64,000 nucleotides of DNA from Paraburkholderia aspalathi (GCF_900116445.1 NZ_FPBH01000003.1:1-64000), one strand, 5' to 3'; shown: positions 43,890 to 52,002, counted from the first letter of the stretch. Notes: generated from the letters alone by a model not told the origin. Numbers and translations are program-made.

Positions 43890-45455
43890 CTAGGTGCAGG
43901 ACTTCTTGGTCGGGTCCACTGCGTTGCAGATGTGGACCTCGGTCATCAAGCCGCCGAAGTTTTCCTGGTCGTTGGCCAGGTGATCGAGATTCGGGGTGTA
44001 CAGATAAAAGATCGCACCCGGCTTATATTTCGTCGTGTCGCTGGCGTCGAGGATCACGTCGATCGATTCCCCACCGCCCAGCGTGATCGAGTTCGTGTTG
44101 TAGGTCATGTCGTTGCCGGACATGTCGCGCAGCAAGCGGGCGTTGATACCGACCACGTGCATCGGAATGCCGAGCGACGCCAGCGTCTGAAACTCCGTCA
44201 CGTCGAGGTCTGAGATCCGCAGCAGTGCCTTGCCACCAGCCGGAATGTTGATCAGCGTCGGCAGCGGCTGCGAAAAATGCTGCGTGCCATCCGCCACCGT
44301 CGTCGACAGCGGGTTCGAATTCACGGTGTCCGGATAGCTGCGCCCGTTCAACATGAAGAACTTGTCCTTCATGTCGGTGAACGGCTCCGGATTGAACGTC
44401 ATGCCGATGAAGTGGAAGTTCGGATCGAAACCGTGTATCTGCACCGGGTATTCGACGTCGTAGGCCGTCGAGCCGTCGCCGTCGTTGTAAGCGTAGAGCG
44501 TCGGCTTGCCGCTCTTGTTGTTGACGTGGAGAACGCTGTTCGCAGGTGGCAGCGGTGTCGTGCACAGAATGTCAGTGCCGCATTTCGTGCGCAGATCCAA
44601 TTGCTGCTGCTGCAGCGAGCTGTACAGCGACGCGCCGCCGGGAACGCGGTTCTGGCGCGGCCGCACGAAGATCTGGCCGACCATGCCCATCTGCAGGTGC
44701 TCTGGCGGCGTGATGTGGCAGTGCCAGAAGTAGGTGCCCGCATCCGGCGCTAGGTAGTAGTACGTGAAGCTTGCGCCGATGTTGATCGCCACCGACGCAT
44801 CCGGCACGCCGTCATAGAACGACGAGGCGTTCGGATAGCCATGGAAGTGCACCGTGTGCTGCTCGAACAGATCGGGGCGCATGATCATCCCGACGTTCGT
44901 CAGCGTGAGGAAGAACTCGTCGTCCTCGTCGATCGCCATCGTCGGCGCCGGCTCGTTGCCGTTCATCACGCCGATATCCATGATGGGGCGTGGATCGACA
45001 TGGCCGGTCAACTGGCCCGGAGGCACAGACTCCGGATCAGGCACGAGGCCGACCGCACCGTTGTAGGTCGGGTCCGACCTTGGGTCGCCGACGGTGTTGA
45101 ACACCGAGGCGAACTCGGTGCCCGGAAGGCCCGCCTTGATGTCGGCGAGCCCGGACAACGGGCCGAAAGCAAACAGATAGGTCTGCACGCCGTTCGCCAT
45201 CGTTGCGTAACCATCTCCGCCCGAGATCTGCTGGCACTTGATCGCGCCGTTGACGACGCCTGTCGACGTGGAGGTCTGTCCGGTGTAGGACGGCCCGGTA
45301 TAGGCGGGCTCCCCCGTACCGGGCGGCAGCGCCGTCGGATGCGCCGGCGTGGTCGGCGGGCATTGCACCCGGAACGACTGGCCGAACGAAGGAACTGCAA
45401 ATAGCAGGAACAGCAGCGCGGCAACACTGCTGCGATAAGCGCGGGTACTGAACAT
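43890..45455 (-). CDS. Multicopper-oxidase-like protein carrying HTVHFHG and WHCH motifs
   Basis: A 521-residue exported protein with signal peptide (about 1-25). HTVHFHG (His200, 203, 205), DGVP, and GTYFWHCH (His245, Cys246, His247) with His253 and Met256/258 lie within 60 residues. Spacing and framework match motifs 1 and 2 of multicopper oxidases, but a Cys occupies the position that is Ser/Tyr-flanked in motif 2, so the type 1 copper could sit here. A second cupredoxin region follows (about 310-500) with few His. It is the first gene of the operon, with GGAGG four bases before ATG 45455, 10 bp before its partner gene. Confidence 0.88.
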   Translation of the reverse strand: MFSTRAYRSSVAALLFLLFAVPSFGQSFRVQCPPTTPAHPTALPPGTGEPAYTGPSYTGQTSTSTGVVNGAIKCQQISGGDGYATMANGVQTYLFAFGPLSGLADIKAGLPGTEFASVFNTVGDPRSDPTYNGAVGLVPDPESVPPGQLTGHVDPRPIMDIGVMNGNEPAPTMAIDEDDEFFLTLTNVGMIMRPDLFEQHTVHFHGYPNASSFYDGVPDASVAINIGASFTYYYLAPDAGTYFWHCHITPPEHLQMGMVGQIFVRPRQNRVPGGASLYSSLQQQQLDLRTKCGTDILCTTPLPPANSVLHVNNKSGKPTLYAYNDGDGSTAYDVEYPVQIHGFDPNFHFIGMTFNPEPFTDMKDKFFMLNGRSYPDTVNSNPLSTTVADGTQHFSQPLPTLINIPAGGKALLRISDLDVTEFQTLASLGIPMHVVGINARLLRDMSGNDMTYNTNSITLGGGESIDVILDASDTTKYKPGAIFYLYTPNLDHLANDQENFGGLMTEVHICNAVDPTKKSCT

Positions 45456-45583
45456 ATGACCTCCGTCCCAGGGGTCAGCCGGTGCGATACGCGCCGGACG
45501 TCATGCTCTACTGCGAATGCGGGCTGGTTACGTTGTTACATCAGCCCGTATCTGGATTCTGAACAAGAGCGACGGAGCCTGGG

Positions 45584-45613
45584 ATGGGTCACCCCCCTAC
45601 ACTTGCGGTAGGG
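45584..45613. promoter_or_regulatory. Shared upstream element (multicopper operon)
   Basis: A 30-bp stretch reading ATGGGTCA, CCCTAC, ACTTGCG, GTAGGG. The last three parts form a perfect inverted repeat with 6-bp arms and a 7-bp spacer. It is 128 bp upstream of the first multicopper gene and matches 29881-29910 at 25 of 30 positions. It lies in the 394-bp divergent gap 45456-45849, in which I see no other feature. A dimeric regulator site is likely; which regulator is unknown. Confidence 0.72.
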
Positions 45614-45849
45614 CAAACCCAGTGACGTTCTTCGGATTTGGCTGGCTGGAGCGGGCTCAGAAAGAAATTGCAATTTATGTGTGCTCTTCCTAATATCGAC
45701 CAAACGTTCGGATGGGTAGAATTCCTACCATCCGCATGCTGCATTGCAATACGCAACCGTCGGCGCTTTGACCATGCGCTCAGGCGGAACACCCACACCC
45801 TTGTCCTTTATCGCCCAAGGGTTTGACGCAATCACGAGTGGGGAGCGCC

Positions 45850-46701
45850 ATGGAGTTTTTGGAAAAAAACGTCGCGACGGAATTAGTTGAGCGGAAGGAT
45901 CACACCCTCGAACATGTTGGATTGGATGGCGAGAGGCAGACATATTTTCCGGCCAGGTCAATGTGGTTGAGGCTGGAACAGCTTCATGTGACTCAACAGC
46001 TCGCAGAGCCTCTCGACGCAGACAAGCAACCAACACTTTCCACGTCGCTGCACGGAGTGGCGCGCCTCGATGGCCAGGAGCTGTCGATCATTGGCGACGC
46101 TGGACACGCGATGCGCACCGTCGAGGTGTCCTTCGAGGCACGCGACGTCAGCAAGGCTGACCGGTTAGGTCTGCGCGAGTTGGAGGACGAACTCGGCATT
46201 TCGTTTTCCGACGTGCCGCTCGGTACTGCTCGTCTCGGCGCCAATCGGGCCGACGCCGAGACCGGTGAACCCGATCAGTGGTGGCTCGCCTGCCACATTC
46301 CCGAAGCCTGTATACATGCGCTTTCGAAGGCGATGTCCGATGGACAGTTTGGCGCAGTCGAGTTGGGACTGGCGCTGCGGCACCTCTACACAGCCGAAAG
46401 TGCTTTAGCTGACCCTCAGCGCGAGCCGAACCTTTTTCTCAGGCCCAACAAAAGCGACGGCGCAATTGAATGTCCGGAAATCGCAATTGGCTACGTCACC
46501 CATCTTCGGATTGACCTGGCAGCGGCTCAATTGCGTACCGCGACGGCGAGCGGCGGCCGCGGTGATGAATTAACGGCAAACCCTGTCGCGGACGCCGTGA
46601 ACTCACTGACTGTTCGGCTCACTAGTCTCATGACCACGGTAAGATGGATTGGCTTCTTGATCGGCATATTGCTCTTTCTTGAGGTTCTCGAGAGGCTCTG
46701 A
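45850..46701 (+). CDS. Unknown protein with C-terminal membrane anchor
   Basis: A 283-residue protein that I do not recognise. It has no signal peptide; most of it looks soluble with many acidic and Leu-rich helices, and the last 20 residues (TVRWIGFLIGILLFLEVLERL) form one membrane segment, so it is probably tail-anchored in the inner membrane facing the cytoplasm. ATG 45850 has GGGGAG four bases upstream, better than the TTG at 45823. It stands alone between divergent and convergent genes of the redox island. Its base composition is less GC-rich than its neighbours near the start, a possible sign of separate origin. Confidence 0.65.
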   Translation: MEFLEKNVATELVERKDHTLEHVGLDGERQTYFPARSMWLRLEQLHVTQQLAEPLDADKQPTLSTSLHGVARLDGQELSIIGDAGHAMRTVEVSFEARDVSKADRLGLRELEDELGISFSDVPLGTARLGANRADAETGEPDQWWLACHIPEACIHALSKAMSDGQFGAVELGLALRHLYTAESALADPQREPNLFLRPNKSDGAIECPEIAIGYVTHLRIDLAAAQLRTATASGGRGDELTANPVADAVNSLTVRLTSLMTTVRWIGFLIGILLFLEVLERL

Positions 46702-46817
46702 TCAGGCACGCACGAAAACGTCGAACCACACACCGCAGTGTGCCGAGTCATGACAATAACGCTCGCCACCGGGGACGTCCGGGCGGCGTTTGCTCTTCGC
46801 ATCCGTCACTTACGCAT

Positions 46818-47402
46818 CTATTGCCTCAAAAGTGGCGTGATAACGCGTTGCAGGCGCTCGGATGTCCAAACGGGATATTTGTCGTCCCATCCGTTGTCCA
46901 CCAGGAGACCCGTACGTCCAATCGTGAAGCTCACAGGAATGCGCCACATGCGCCCATAATCGCCTGCCCAGGCGCTGCCCAGCAGCCCCACTGGAAAGCT
47001 CAAGCTCGCTGCAACCTCGCGAACCGCAGACAGATTGTCGGCCCCATCCAGACTGAACCCGAGCACTTGCAGCCCTCGATCCGCATTGCGCGCGGCGTAG
47101 GCGGACAAAAGAGGCAGTTCGTCACGGCACGGCTCACACCAGGTAGCCCAGAACGTCAGAATGATCACTTTGCCGAGCAGATCGGCGGTGCTGATGTTCC
47201 GGCCATCGAGCGTATGAAGGACGAGCGACGGTGCGGGTTGACCGACGGCAAGCATGTCAGCGCGGGGCGCGGAGGGTCGGCCCAACGCGCTCGCACCTAG
47301 AGACAATGCAAGCACCGCACGCAACCACGCCCGACGCGCGGTCGATGTCGAGGAGACGGCGTCTGTATGCGCCAGCGGCGCTCGCATTACGTCAGAACGC
47401 AT
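46818..47402 (-). CDS. TlpA-like exported thioredoxin-fold protein
   Basis: A 194-residue thiol-disulfide protein. The N-terminal region ARRAWLRAVLALSLGASALG has a twin-Arg followed by a hydrophobic core and could be a Tat signal. The fold has VGQPAPSLVLHTLDG, FWATWCEPCRDELP with active-site CEPC, and IPVSFTIGRTG with the cis-Pro. TlpA/ResA-type proteins reduce cytochrome apo-proteins or copper-site thiols in the periplasm. ATG 47402 overlaps the barrel-gene stop by 11 bases; ATG 47387 is possible. It is the last gene of a copper-associated operon. Confidence 0.9.
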   Translation of the reverse strand: MRSDVMRAPLAHTDAVSSTSTARRAWLRAVLALSLGASALGRPSAPRADMLAVGQPAPSLVLHTLDGRNISTADLLGKVIILTFWATWCEPCRDELPLLSAYAARNADRGLQVLGFSLDGADNLSAVREVAASLSFPVGLLGSAWAGDYGRMWRIPVSFTIGRTGLLVDNGWDDKYPVWTSERLQRVITPLLRQ

Positions 47403-48450
47403 AGCTCATCCCCAGATTACCGGTCCAGCGTGGAAACAACTGATAACCGTCGAGTTTGCTGTGTATCGCGAGCTGCACGAAGCCATACACCTCGAGGTTT
47501 TTCCATAGGTTGACGGTGATGCCGGGACTGACATAAACGACCGTTCCCGCCGTATTCGCAGTATCCGCGAGCGTGCCCTGGTCGTGGCTCTTGCGGGTGA
47601 CGTTGATCTGCAACTGCGGAACCCACTTCGGGTTCGCCTCATAGCGCAGTCCCACGCTCAAGCTGGCCAGATTCCCCGGGCGGTATGTCGCGCCAGCGTG
47701 ATCGAGATTTTCCACGATTGCGGACTGGAATTGCCCGTTAATGAACGCGTCGAAGTTCTGGCTGATCGCCCGGTAATAGTAGGCACCGACAATAATGTCA
47801 GTACTGCCAGTGCCGGGCTGCAAGCTGGTGTCTAGCGCCTGGCCTGCGGCTGCATTGGGGCCGTTCGAGAAGAACACTGGATTGTGCCCAACGGTTGCAC
47901 CCGTATTGACGTTCTGACCACCGTACCGCCCCGTGGGTAACTTGACACCGAGCTGTATTCCAAGATTGCGCAGTGGCAGAAACCCCTGATAGCTGGCGAT
48001 CAGCTTGATGTCTCCCAAGCCTTTGCTGGTTGCGCCGCTCACATTGTCAGGAGTGAGCTGATCCGTCGTCGCGTTGCCGTATGTCGTGTGGCTACGGTAA
48101 ATGTAAGGGATGAGAGCACTGAAGTTCCAGCTCGCGCCGGGGCTATAGCTGATGCCGAGATTGATGTATCGGTTGATCGTCTGACGCTCCACCTCCTGGC
48201 TGCCGCCGGCGTCATTGATACTGGCGGGCTGTGTGTTCGACACCGAACCGGAACCGCTGCGCAACTGATTCTGGTTGATGAAGTCGTATTCGATGTTGAT
48301 TCGCCAGCCTGGAGCGGCAGAATAGCCCATCGCTGCGTCGGTGCTCAAGGAGCAGCCGCAAGTGGCGCATGCGCGAGCCGCAATGGGAAAGATCGCGGCC
48401 ATAACGAAAGGCAGCGTGTAGCGCAATAGCACGTTCTGGCTAGTAGACAT
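47392..48450 (-). CDS. Outer-membrane beta-barrel with N-terminal CxxCxC motif
   Basis: A 352-residue exported protein. The signal peptide (about 1-27) is followed directly by CATCGCSL (Cys28, 31, 33), a compact metal- or cofactor-binding candidate. The rest has about 14-16 alternating amphipathic strands ending LGMSYAF, a typical outer-membrane barrel C-terminus. Segments such as NINIGISYSPG-like turns and VGVKLPTGRYGG-type loops recur in transporter-family barrels of this kind. A Cys at the mature N-terminus could also be lipidated, though the residues before it do not form a strong lipobox. ATG 48450 follows GGAGAGG. It is translationally coupled to the TlpA gene. Confidence 0.82.
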   Translation of the reverse strand: MSTSQNVLLRYTLPFVMAAIFPIAARACATCGCSLSTDAAMGYSAAPGWRINIEYDFINQNQLRSGSGSVSNTQPASINDAGGSQEVERQTINRYINLGISYSPGASWNFSALIPYIYRSHTTYGNATTDQLTPDNVSGATSKGLGDIKLIASYQGFLPLRNLGIQLGVKLPTGRYGGQNVNTGATVGHNPVFFSNGPNAAAGQALDTSLQPGTGSTDIIVGAYYYRAISQNFDAFINGQFQSAIVENLDHAGATYRPGNLASLSVGLRYEANPKWVPQLQINVTRKSHDQGTLADTANTAGTVVYVSPGITVNLWKNLEVYGFVQLAIHSKLDGYQLFPRWTGNLGMSYAF

Positions 48451-48586
48451 GGTTTCCTCTCCGCTCGATACGGACGCGCGCCTCCCCTCCTCAGGTGGAA
48501 AGACGTGCGTGTTTTCCTGAGACGACAGGCGGCCGCGACGGCCTGATTACGAAGCAGGCTGACGCTTCGGTCGGCAAGTGCGACGA

Positions 48587-48952
48587 CTAGGAAAGGACGG
48601 GAGGATCGCGAGGCCGGCCAGATGGAAACGCGGCGGCGTGAGGGACAAACAGGGGCGGCGCCGATACTTGCGCAACCGCTAGCAATAGCGTTGCAATGAG
48701 GCCGGCCGGAGGGACGCTCAGCGCTGCTACATGATGAGAGACGAGATCGCAGTACCCACACGCTGCAAGCTTGTCCGCAGACGCGTGGTGTGCAGCGGGA
48801 GCGTCACTGCCGACTGCAGAACAAATGGCGCTGCCCGGCTCATGGGCGCGGGATGCAACGAGCAACTGGCTCACGAGCGGCGCGACAACGACGAGCCACA
48901 TGGCGATGAGGCCAAGCCATGCGACAGAGTGTTTGTGGGCGCGGAGCTTCAT
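48587..48952 (-). CDS. DUF2946-family exported or membrane protein
   Basis: A 121-residue protein with an N-terminal hydrophobic segment (AWLGLIAMWLVVVAPLVSQLLVA) and the DUF2946 signature LAACGYCDLVSHHVAAL, a Cys-x2-Cys followed by a His pair, then a second hydrophobic segment (AGLIATLLLAVAQV). The family is often found beside copper transport or copper-enzyme genes and is thought to handle copper, but its function is not established. ATG 48952 lies 6 bp after the upstream small gene. A 136-bp gap separates it from the barrel gene. Confidence 0.82.
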   Translation of the reverse strand: MKLRAHKHSVAWLGLIAMWLVVVAPLVSQLLVASRAHEPGSAICSAVGSDAPAAHHASADKLAACGYCDLVSHHVAALSVPPAGLIATLLLAVAQVSAPPLFVPHAAAFPSGRPRDPPVLS

Positions 48953-48958
48953 GGCTAG

Positions 48959-49234
48959 TCAAAATTTTTCGAGGATACTATCCAGTGGATAGCGGGCCCG
49001 TATAGCACTTTCCTTACGAATGCCATCAGTCGGAAGGGGCTGGATCGGCTGGACAGATACTTCGTTGGGTAGCTGAAACCCAGGACCGTTTCGCGCCGAA
49101 CAGAAAGCGCCCGCGGTCAGATCGACACGTTGATCGGCCGAAAGGCTTTGCGAAACCGGCGGTGCGAATATTGCCATCGGGATTGCAAGCAATCTAAGAA
49201 TCTCGCCAATTTTCGAATAGAAAAGACCAGACAT
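48959..49234 (-). CDS. Small exported protein, first gene of the DUF2946 operon
   Basis: A 91-residue protein. A hydrophobic segment after two basic residues (SKIGEILRLLAIPMAIFAPPVSQSLSA) looks like a signal peptide, leaving a mature chain of about 60 residues without known motifs and with a single Cys. The ribosome site is weak. Support comes from position: it ends 6 bp before the DUF2946 start and begins 70 bp after the shared upstream element. It may be a real small secreted protein or a leader frame. Confidence 0.5.
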   Translation of the reverse strand: MSGLFYSKIGEILRLLAIPMAIFAPPVSQSLSADQRVDLTAGAFCSARNGPGFQLPNEVSVQPIQPLPTDGIRKESAIRARYPLDSILEKF

Positions 49235-49303
49235 GATCTTTACGGATTTGCCGACCAGCTAGTGTGTTACAGGCGATTATCGCGCGCGCCCTTTACGGCT
49301 CCG

Positions 49304-49332
49304 ATGGGTAGATGTCCTACAAAGGTGTAGGG
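49304..49332. promoter_or_regulatory. Shared upstream element (DUF2946/barrel/TlpA operon)
   Basis: A 29-bp stretch with ATGGGT at the left, TCCTAC in the middle and GTAGGG at the right (TCCTAC-N6-GTAGGG inverted repeat, five of six arm positions). Order, spacing and orientation relative to the gene agree with the elements at 45584 and 29881. It is 70 bp upstream of the operon start, in the 302-bp gap 49235-49536, which also receives the end of the sugar operon and shows no other gene. Confidence 0.55.
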
Positions 49333-49536
49333 AAAGAGCGGGATAGGTCTTTCCGTCGGACTGCATGTCCGTTTGGTCGGTAGCTTTGGTTCGACACTGG
49401 CAGTTGAAATCCTGCCCTCAGAGCAGACGCTCTCGATTCAAGCTCCCACACGCACTGGTGGCGCTCATCCAATTCCTGGGTGATTCCACCGCCCGCCTGG
49501 GTTCGGCGCTAATACGACCCGCCTTCGAGCGACCCA

Positions 49537-49878
49537 TCATGGTTGTCGCGACAAATCGAAAATAAGCGCCGCGTCGACCCATTTCTCACCGGGCGGGGTC
49601 CACGGCGTTGGGGCCTGAAATTTCGACATCAGACTCTGCCATTCCTTCAGCACGGGATCATTTGCCTCAGCATCCGCAAACCGTTGAGCGCTGAAGATTG
49701 CGTCATCTGTCTCCATCAGCATGCACAGCCGGGTGCCCAAACGGAAAATTTCCATACGAGTGACACCCTGAGTGCGCAGATAATTCGCCACCTCCGGCCA
49801 GATCTCGCGATGCATGGCTTCGTACTCGGCAATCAGATCGGCGGAATCCTTGAGGTCCAACATCAGGCAACGTCTCAT
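49537..49878 (-). CDS. rhaM: L-rhamnose mutarotase-like protein
   Basis: A 113-residue protein of the RhaM/YiiL family, which interconverts alpha and beta anomers of L-rhamnose or a similar sugar in the cytoplasm. Family segments are MRRCLMLDLKD, EYEAMHREIWPEV, GVTRMEIFRLGTRLCMLMET, and the C-terminal WQSLMSKFQAPTPWTPPGEKW, including the conserved His and Tyr residues of the active site. ATG 49878 follows GGAGA. It is the last gene of the sugar operon, 82 bp after the enolase-superfamily gene, and points to a 6-deoxyhexose or related sugar as the transported substrate. Confidence 0.88.
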   Translation of the reverse strand: MRRCLMLDLKDSADLIAEYEAMHREIWPEVANYLRTQGVTRMEIFRLGTRLCMLMETDDAIFSAQRFADAEANDPVLKEWQSLMSKFQAPTPWTPPGEKWVDAALIFDLSRQP

Positions 49879-49960
49879 CAGGTTCTCCAAAGGTCGCGCA
49901 ACGGCGCAGACCGCTCGTGCACGCCCGTCACCGTTCCTCTCTCAAGCTGCGCGCCGTCCA

Positions 49961-51097
49961 TCATCTGCCTGCGGCCGCGACACGCCCGGCGGGCGTACCA
50001 ATCGACTTATGTACGTGCTGGCTCGCACGAATCGCGTCCCAGTCCCAATCGATGCCAAGACCTGGCTCGTCCGGCGCGACCGCATACCCCTGCTCGATCT
50101 TCACACGCGAACGCGTGAGGGTGTCGATCTGCGGGATGTATTCGACCCACCCGGAATTCGGCACCGCCGCGCACAGGCTCACGTGCAGTTCCATCAGGAA
50201 ATGCGGGCAGATCGCGATGTTCATTGCCTCGGCAAAATGAGCGATCTTCAACCACGGCGTGATCCCACCGACGCGCGCAACGTCCGCCTGCACAATCGAA
50301 CAGGCGTCTGCCTTCATATATTCGGCGAACTGCGCGGGATGATATATCGATTCGCCGACCGCGACCGGCACCGCCGTGGCTGCGCTCAGTTGCCGATGGC
50401 CGGCAATGTTTTCAGCGGGCAGCGGTTCCTCCAGCCATGCGAGGTGCAGTGGCTCGAACGCGTGTGCTCGCCGCAGCGCCTCCGAAAGCGTGAAGCCTTG
50501 ATTCGCGTCGACCATCAGTTCAAAACCGTCGCCTACCGCTTCCCGCACGGCCACAAGTCGCCGCACGTCTTCGGAAAGATGTGGACGCCCGACCTTCACC
50601 TTCGCGCCGCAGAATCCCGCCTCCTGCGCCTGCAAGGTCTGCTCGACAAGTTCGCTCTCCGACAGGTGCAGCCAGCCGCCTTCCGTCGTATAAGTCCGCA
50701 CGCGTGGCTTCGCACCACCCGCGGCAATCCATAACGGCAGTCCGGCCGCACGCGTATTGCGATCCCACAGCGCGGTATCGATCGCGGCCAGCGCGAGACT
50801 CGTAATCGCACCGACCGCCGTGGCGTGCGTGTGATAGAACAGATGCCGCCAGATCGCTTCAAATTCCGCAGGATTGCGTCCGATCAACTGCGGCGCCAGA
50901 TGGTCGTGCAGCAACGCGACGATCGACGAGCCGCCTGTGCCGATTGTGTATGTGTAGCCTGTGCCTTCGCTGCCGTCGCTACAACGGATCGTGACCAGCA
51001 CTGTTTCCTGAACGACGAAAGACTGAATGGCATCCGTGCGCCGCACTTTCGGCTGAAGGTCGATCTGCCGGATTTCTACGGTTTCGATGTGGGTCAT
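49961..51097 (-). CDS. Enolase-superfamily sugar-acid dehydratase (mandelate racemase subgroup)
   Basis: A 378-residue (beta/alpha)7-beta barrel enzyme. Expected residues are visible: KVK (Lys166, Lys168) as base, metal ligands Asp197 (VDANQ), Glu223 (WLEEPL) and Glu249 (VGES), and an Asp272/His299 dyad (QADVARVGG, ICPHF). This is the mandelate-racemase subgroup layout, used by many acid-sugar dehydratases that remove water alpha to a carboxylate. The exact acid (fuconate, rhamnonate, galactarate or other) cannot be read off. ATG 51097 is chosen over the longer frame. It sits 7 bp after the second permease gene, tying catabolism to uptake. Confidence 0.9.
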   Translation of the reverse strand: MTHIETVEIRQIDLQPKVRRTDAIQSFVVQETVLVTIRCSDGSEGTGYTYTIGTGGSSIVALLHDHLAPQLIGRNPAEFEAIWRHLFYHTHATAVGAITSLALAAIDTALWDRNTRAAGLPLWIAAGGAKPRVRTYTTEGGWLHLSESELVEQTLQAQEAGFCGAKVKVGRPHLSEDVRRLVAVREAVGDGFELMVDANQGFTLSEALRRAHAFEPLHLAWLEEPLPAENIAGHRQLSAATAVPVAVGESIYHPAQFAEYMKADACSIVQADVARVGGITPWLKIAHFAEAMNIAICPHFLMELHVSLCAAVPNSGWVEYIPQIDTLTRSRVKIEQGYAVAPDEPGLGIDWDWDAIRASQHVHKSIGTPAGRVAAAGR

Positions 51098-51104
51098 GGT
51101 TGTT

Positions 51105-51998
51105 CTATCCTTTGACGCCGCCAAGCGTGAGACCTGCGATCAGGTGTTTCTGAACGATAAACGTAAGGATGATGGCCGGAATGATGATGATCACGGCCAT
51201 CGAGCACATGCCGGCCCAGTCCACCGTGAATTGCGCTGTAAAGTCCATCAAGCCGACGGGCAGCGTTTTGGTATCGGGGCTGCGGCACAGTTGCGACGCC
51301 AGCGCGAACTCGTTCCAACTCGTCAGAAACGCAAAGATCGCAGCTGACGCCACCCCCGAGCGGGCGAGCGGCAGTTCGATATGCCAGAACGCCTGCCAGC
51401 GGCTGCAGCCGTCGATCTGAGCGGCCTCGGCCAGTTCCGCCGGCACTTCGCGAAAGAACCCGTCGATCAGCCAGACCGTGAACGGCACGTTCATCGCGAG
51501 GTAGACGATGATCACGCCGATATGCGTGTCGAGCAGACCTGTCCACGCCCACAACATGAAGATCGGTAGCGAGAGCGCGATGCCCGGAATCGCACGCGTA
51601 AGCATCAGCACCACGAACAACAGCTTCTTGTGGCGGAACTCGAAACGCGCAAACGCATAACCGCCGGCCACCCCGACTACGATCGCAGCAATCGTGCTCG
51701 CGAGAGAAATCACCACCGAGTTCACGAAATACTGACGAATCGGCAGCGACGCCATTCCACCAAAGCCGAACACATTGCGGAAGTTATCGAGCGTATAGCT
51801 GCCGGTATCGAGCAGCGACTGGTTAGACAGGATTGCGACATTCGAGCGGAAAGCGTTGAGCATGACCCAAAGGCCGGGCAGGCAGATGACCGACATGACA
51901 AGGAAGACCGCGAGCCATAAAGCGCCCCGCTTCACCGGTGCTCGCAGCGAATCGAATGTGGACGCACGATTGGAAGCGCGATTGAATGTAGTACCCAT
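51105..51998 (-). CDS. Carbohydrate ABC transporter permease (MalG-type)
   Basis: A 297-residue inner-membrane permease with six predicted membrane segments. The ATPase-contact EAA loop is AEAAQIDGCSRWQAFWHIELPLARSG, split by the conserved Gly. The C-terminus MCSMAVIIIIPAIILTFIVQKHLIAGLTLGGVKG is characteristic of MalG-type subunits. ATG 51998 lies 4 bp after the previous permease stop with only a weak ribosome site, consistent with coupling. Confidence 0.93.
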   Translation of the reverse strand: MGTTFNRASNRASTFDSLRAPVKRGALWLAVFLVMSVICLPGLWVMLNAFRSNVAILSNQSLLDTGSYTLDNFRNVFGFGGMASLPIRQYFVNSVVISLASTIAAIVVGVAGGYAFARFEFRHKKLLFVVLMLTRAIPGIALSLPIFMLWAWTGLLDTHIGVIIVYLAMNVPFTVWLIDGFFREVPAELAEAAQIDGCSRWQAFWHIELPLARSGVASAAIFAFLTSWNEFALASQLCRSPDTKTLPVGLMDFTAQFTVDWAGMCSMAVIIIIPAIILTFIVQKHLIAGLTLGGVKG

Positions 51999-52002
51999 GA
52001 TG

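Noticed and set aside
47254..47508. Plus-strand frame overlapping the TlpA and barrel genes
   Set aside because: Antisense to two well-supported genes and without features.
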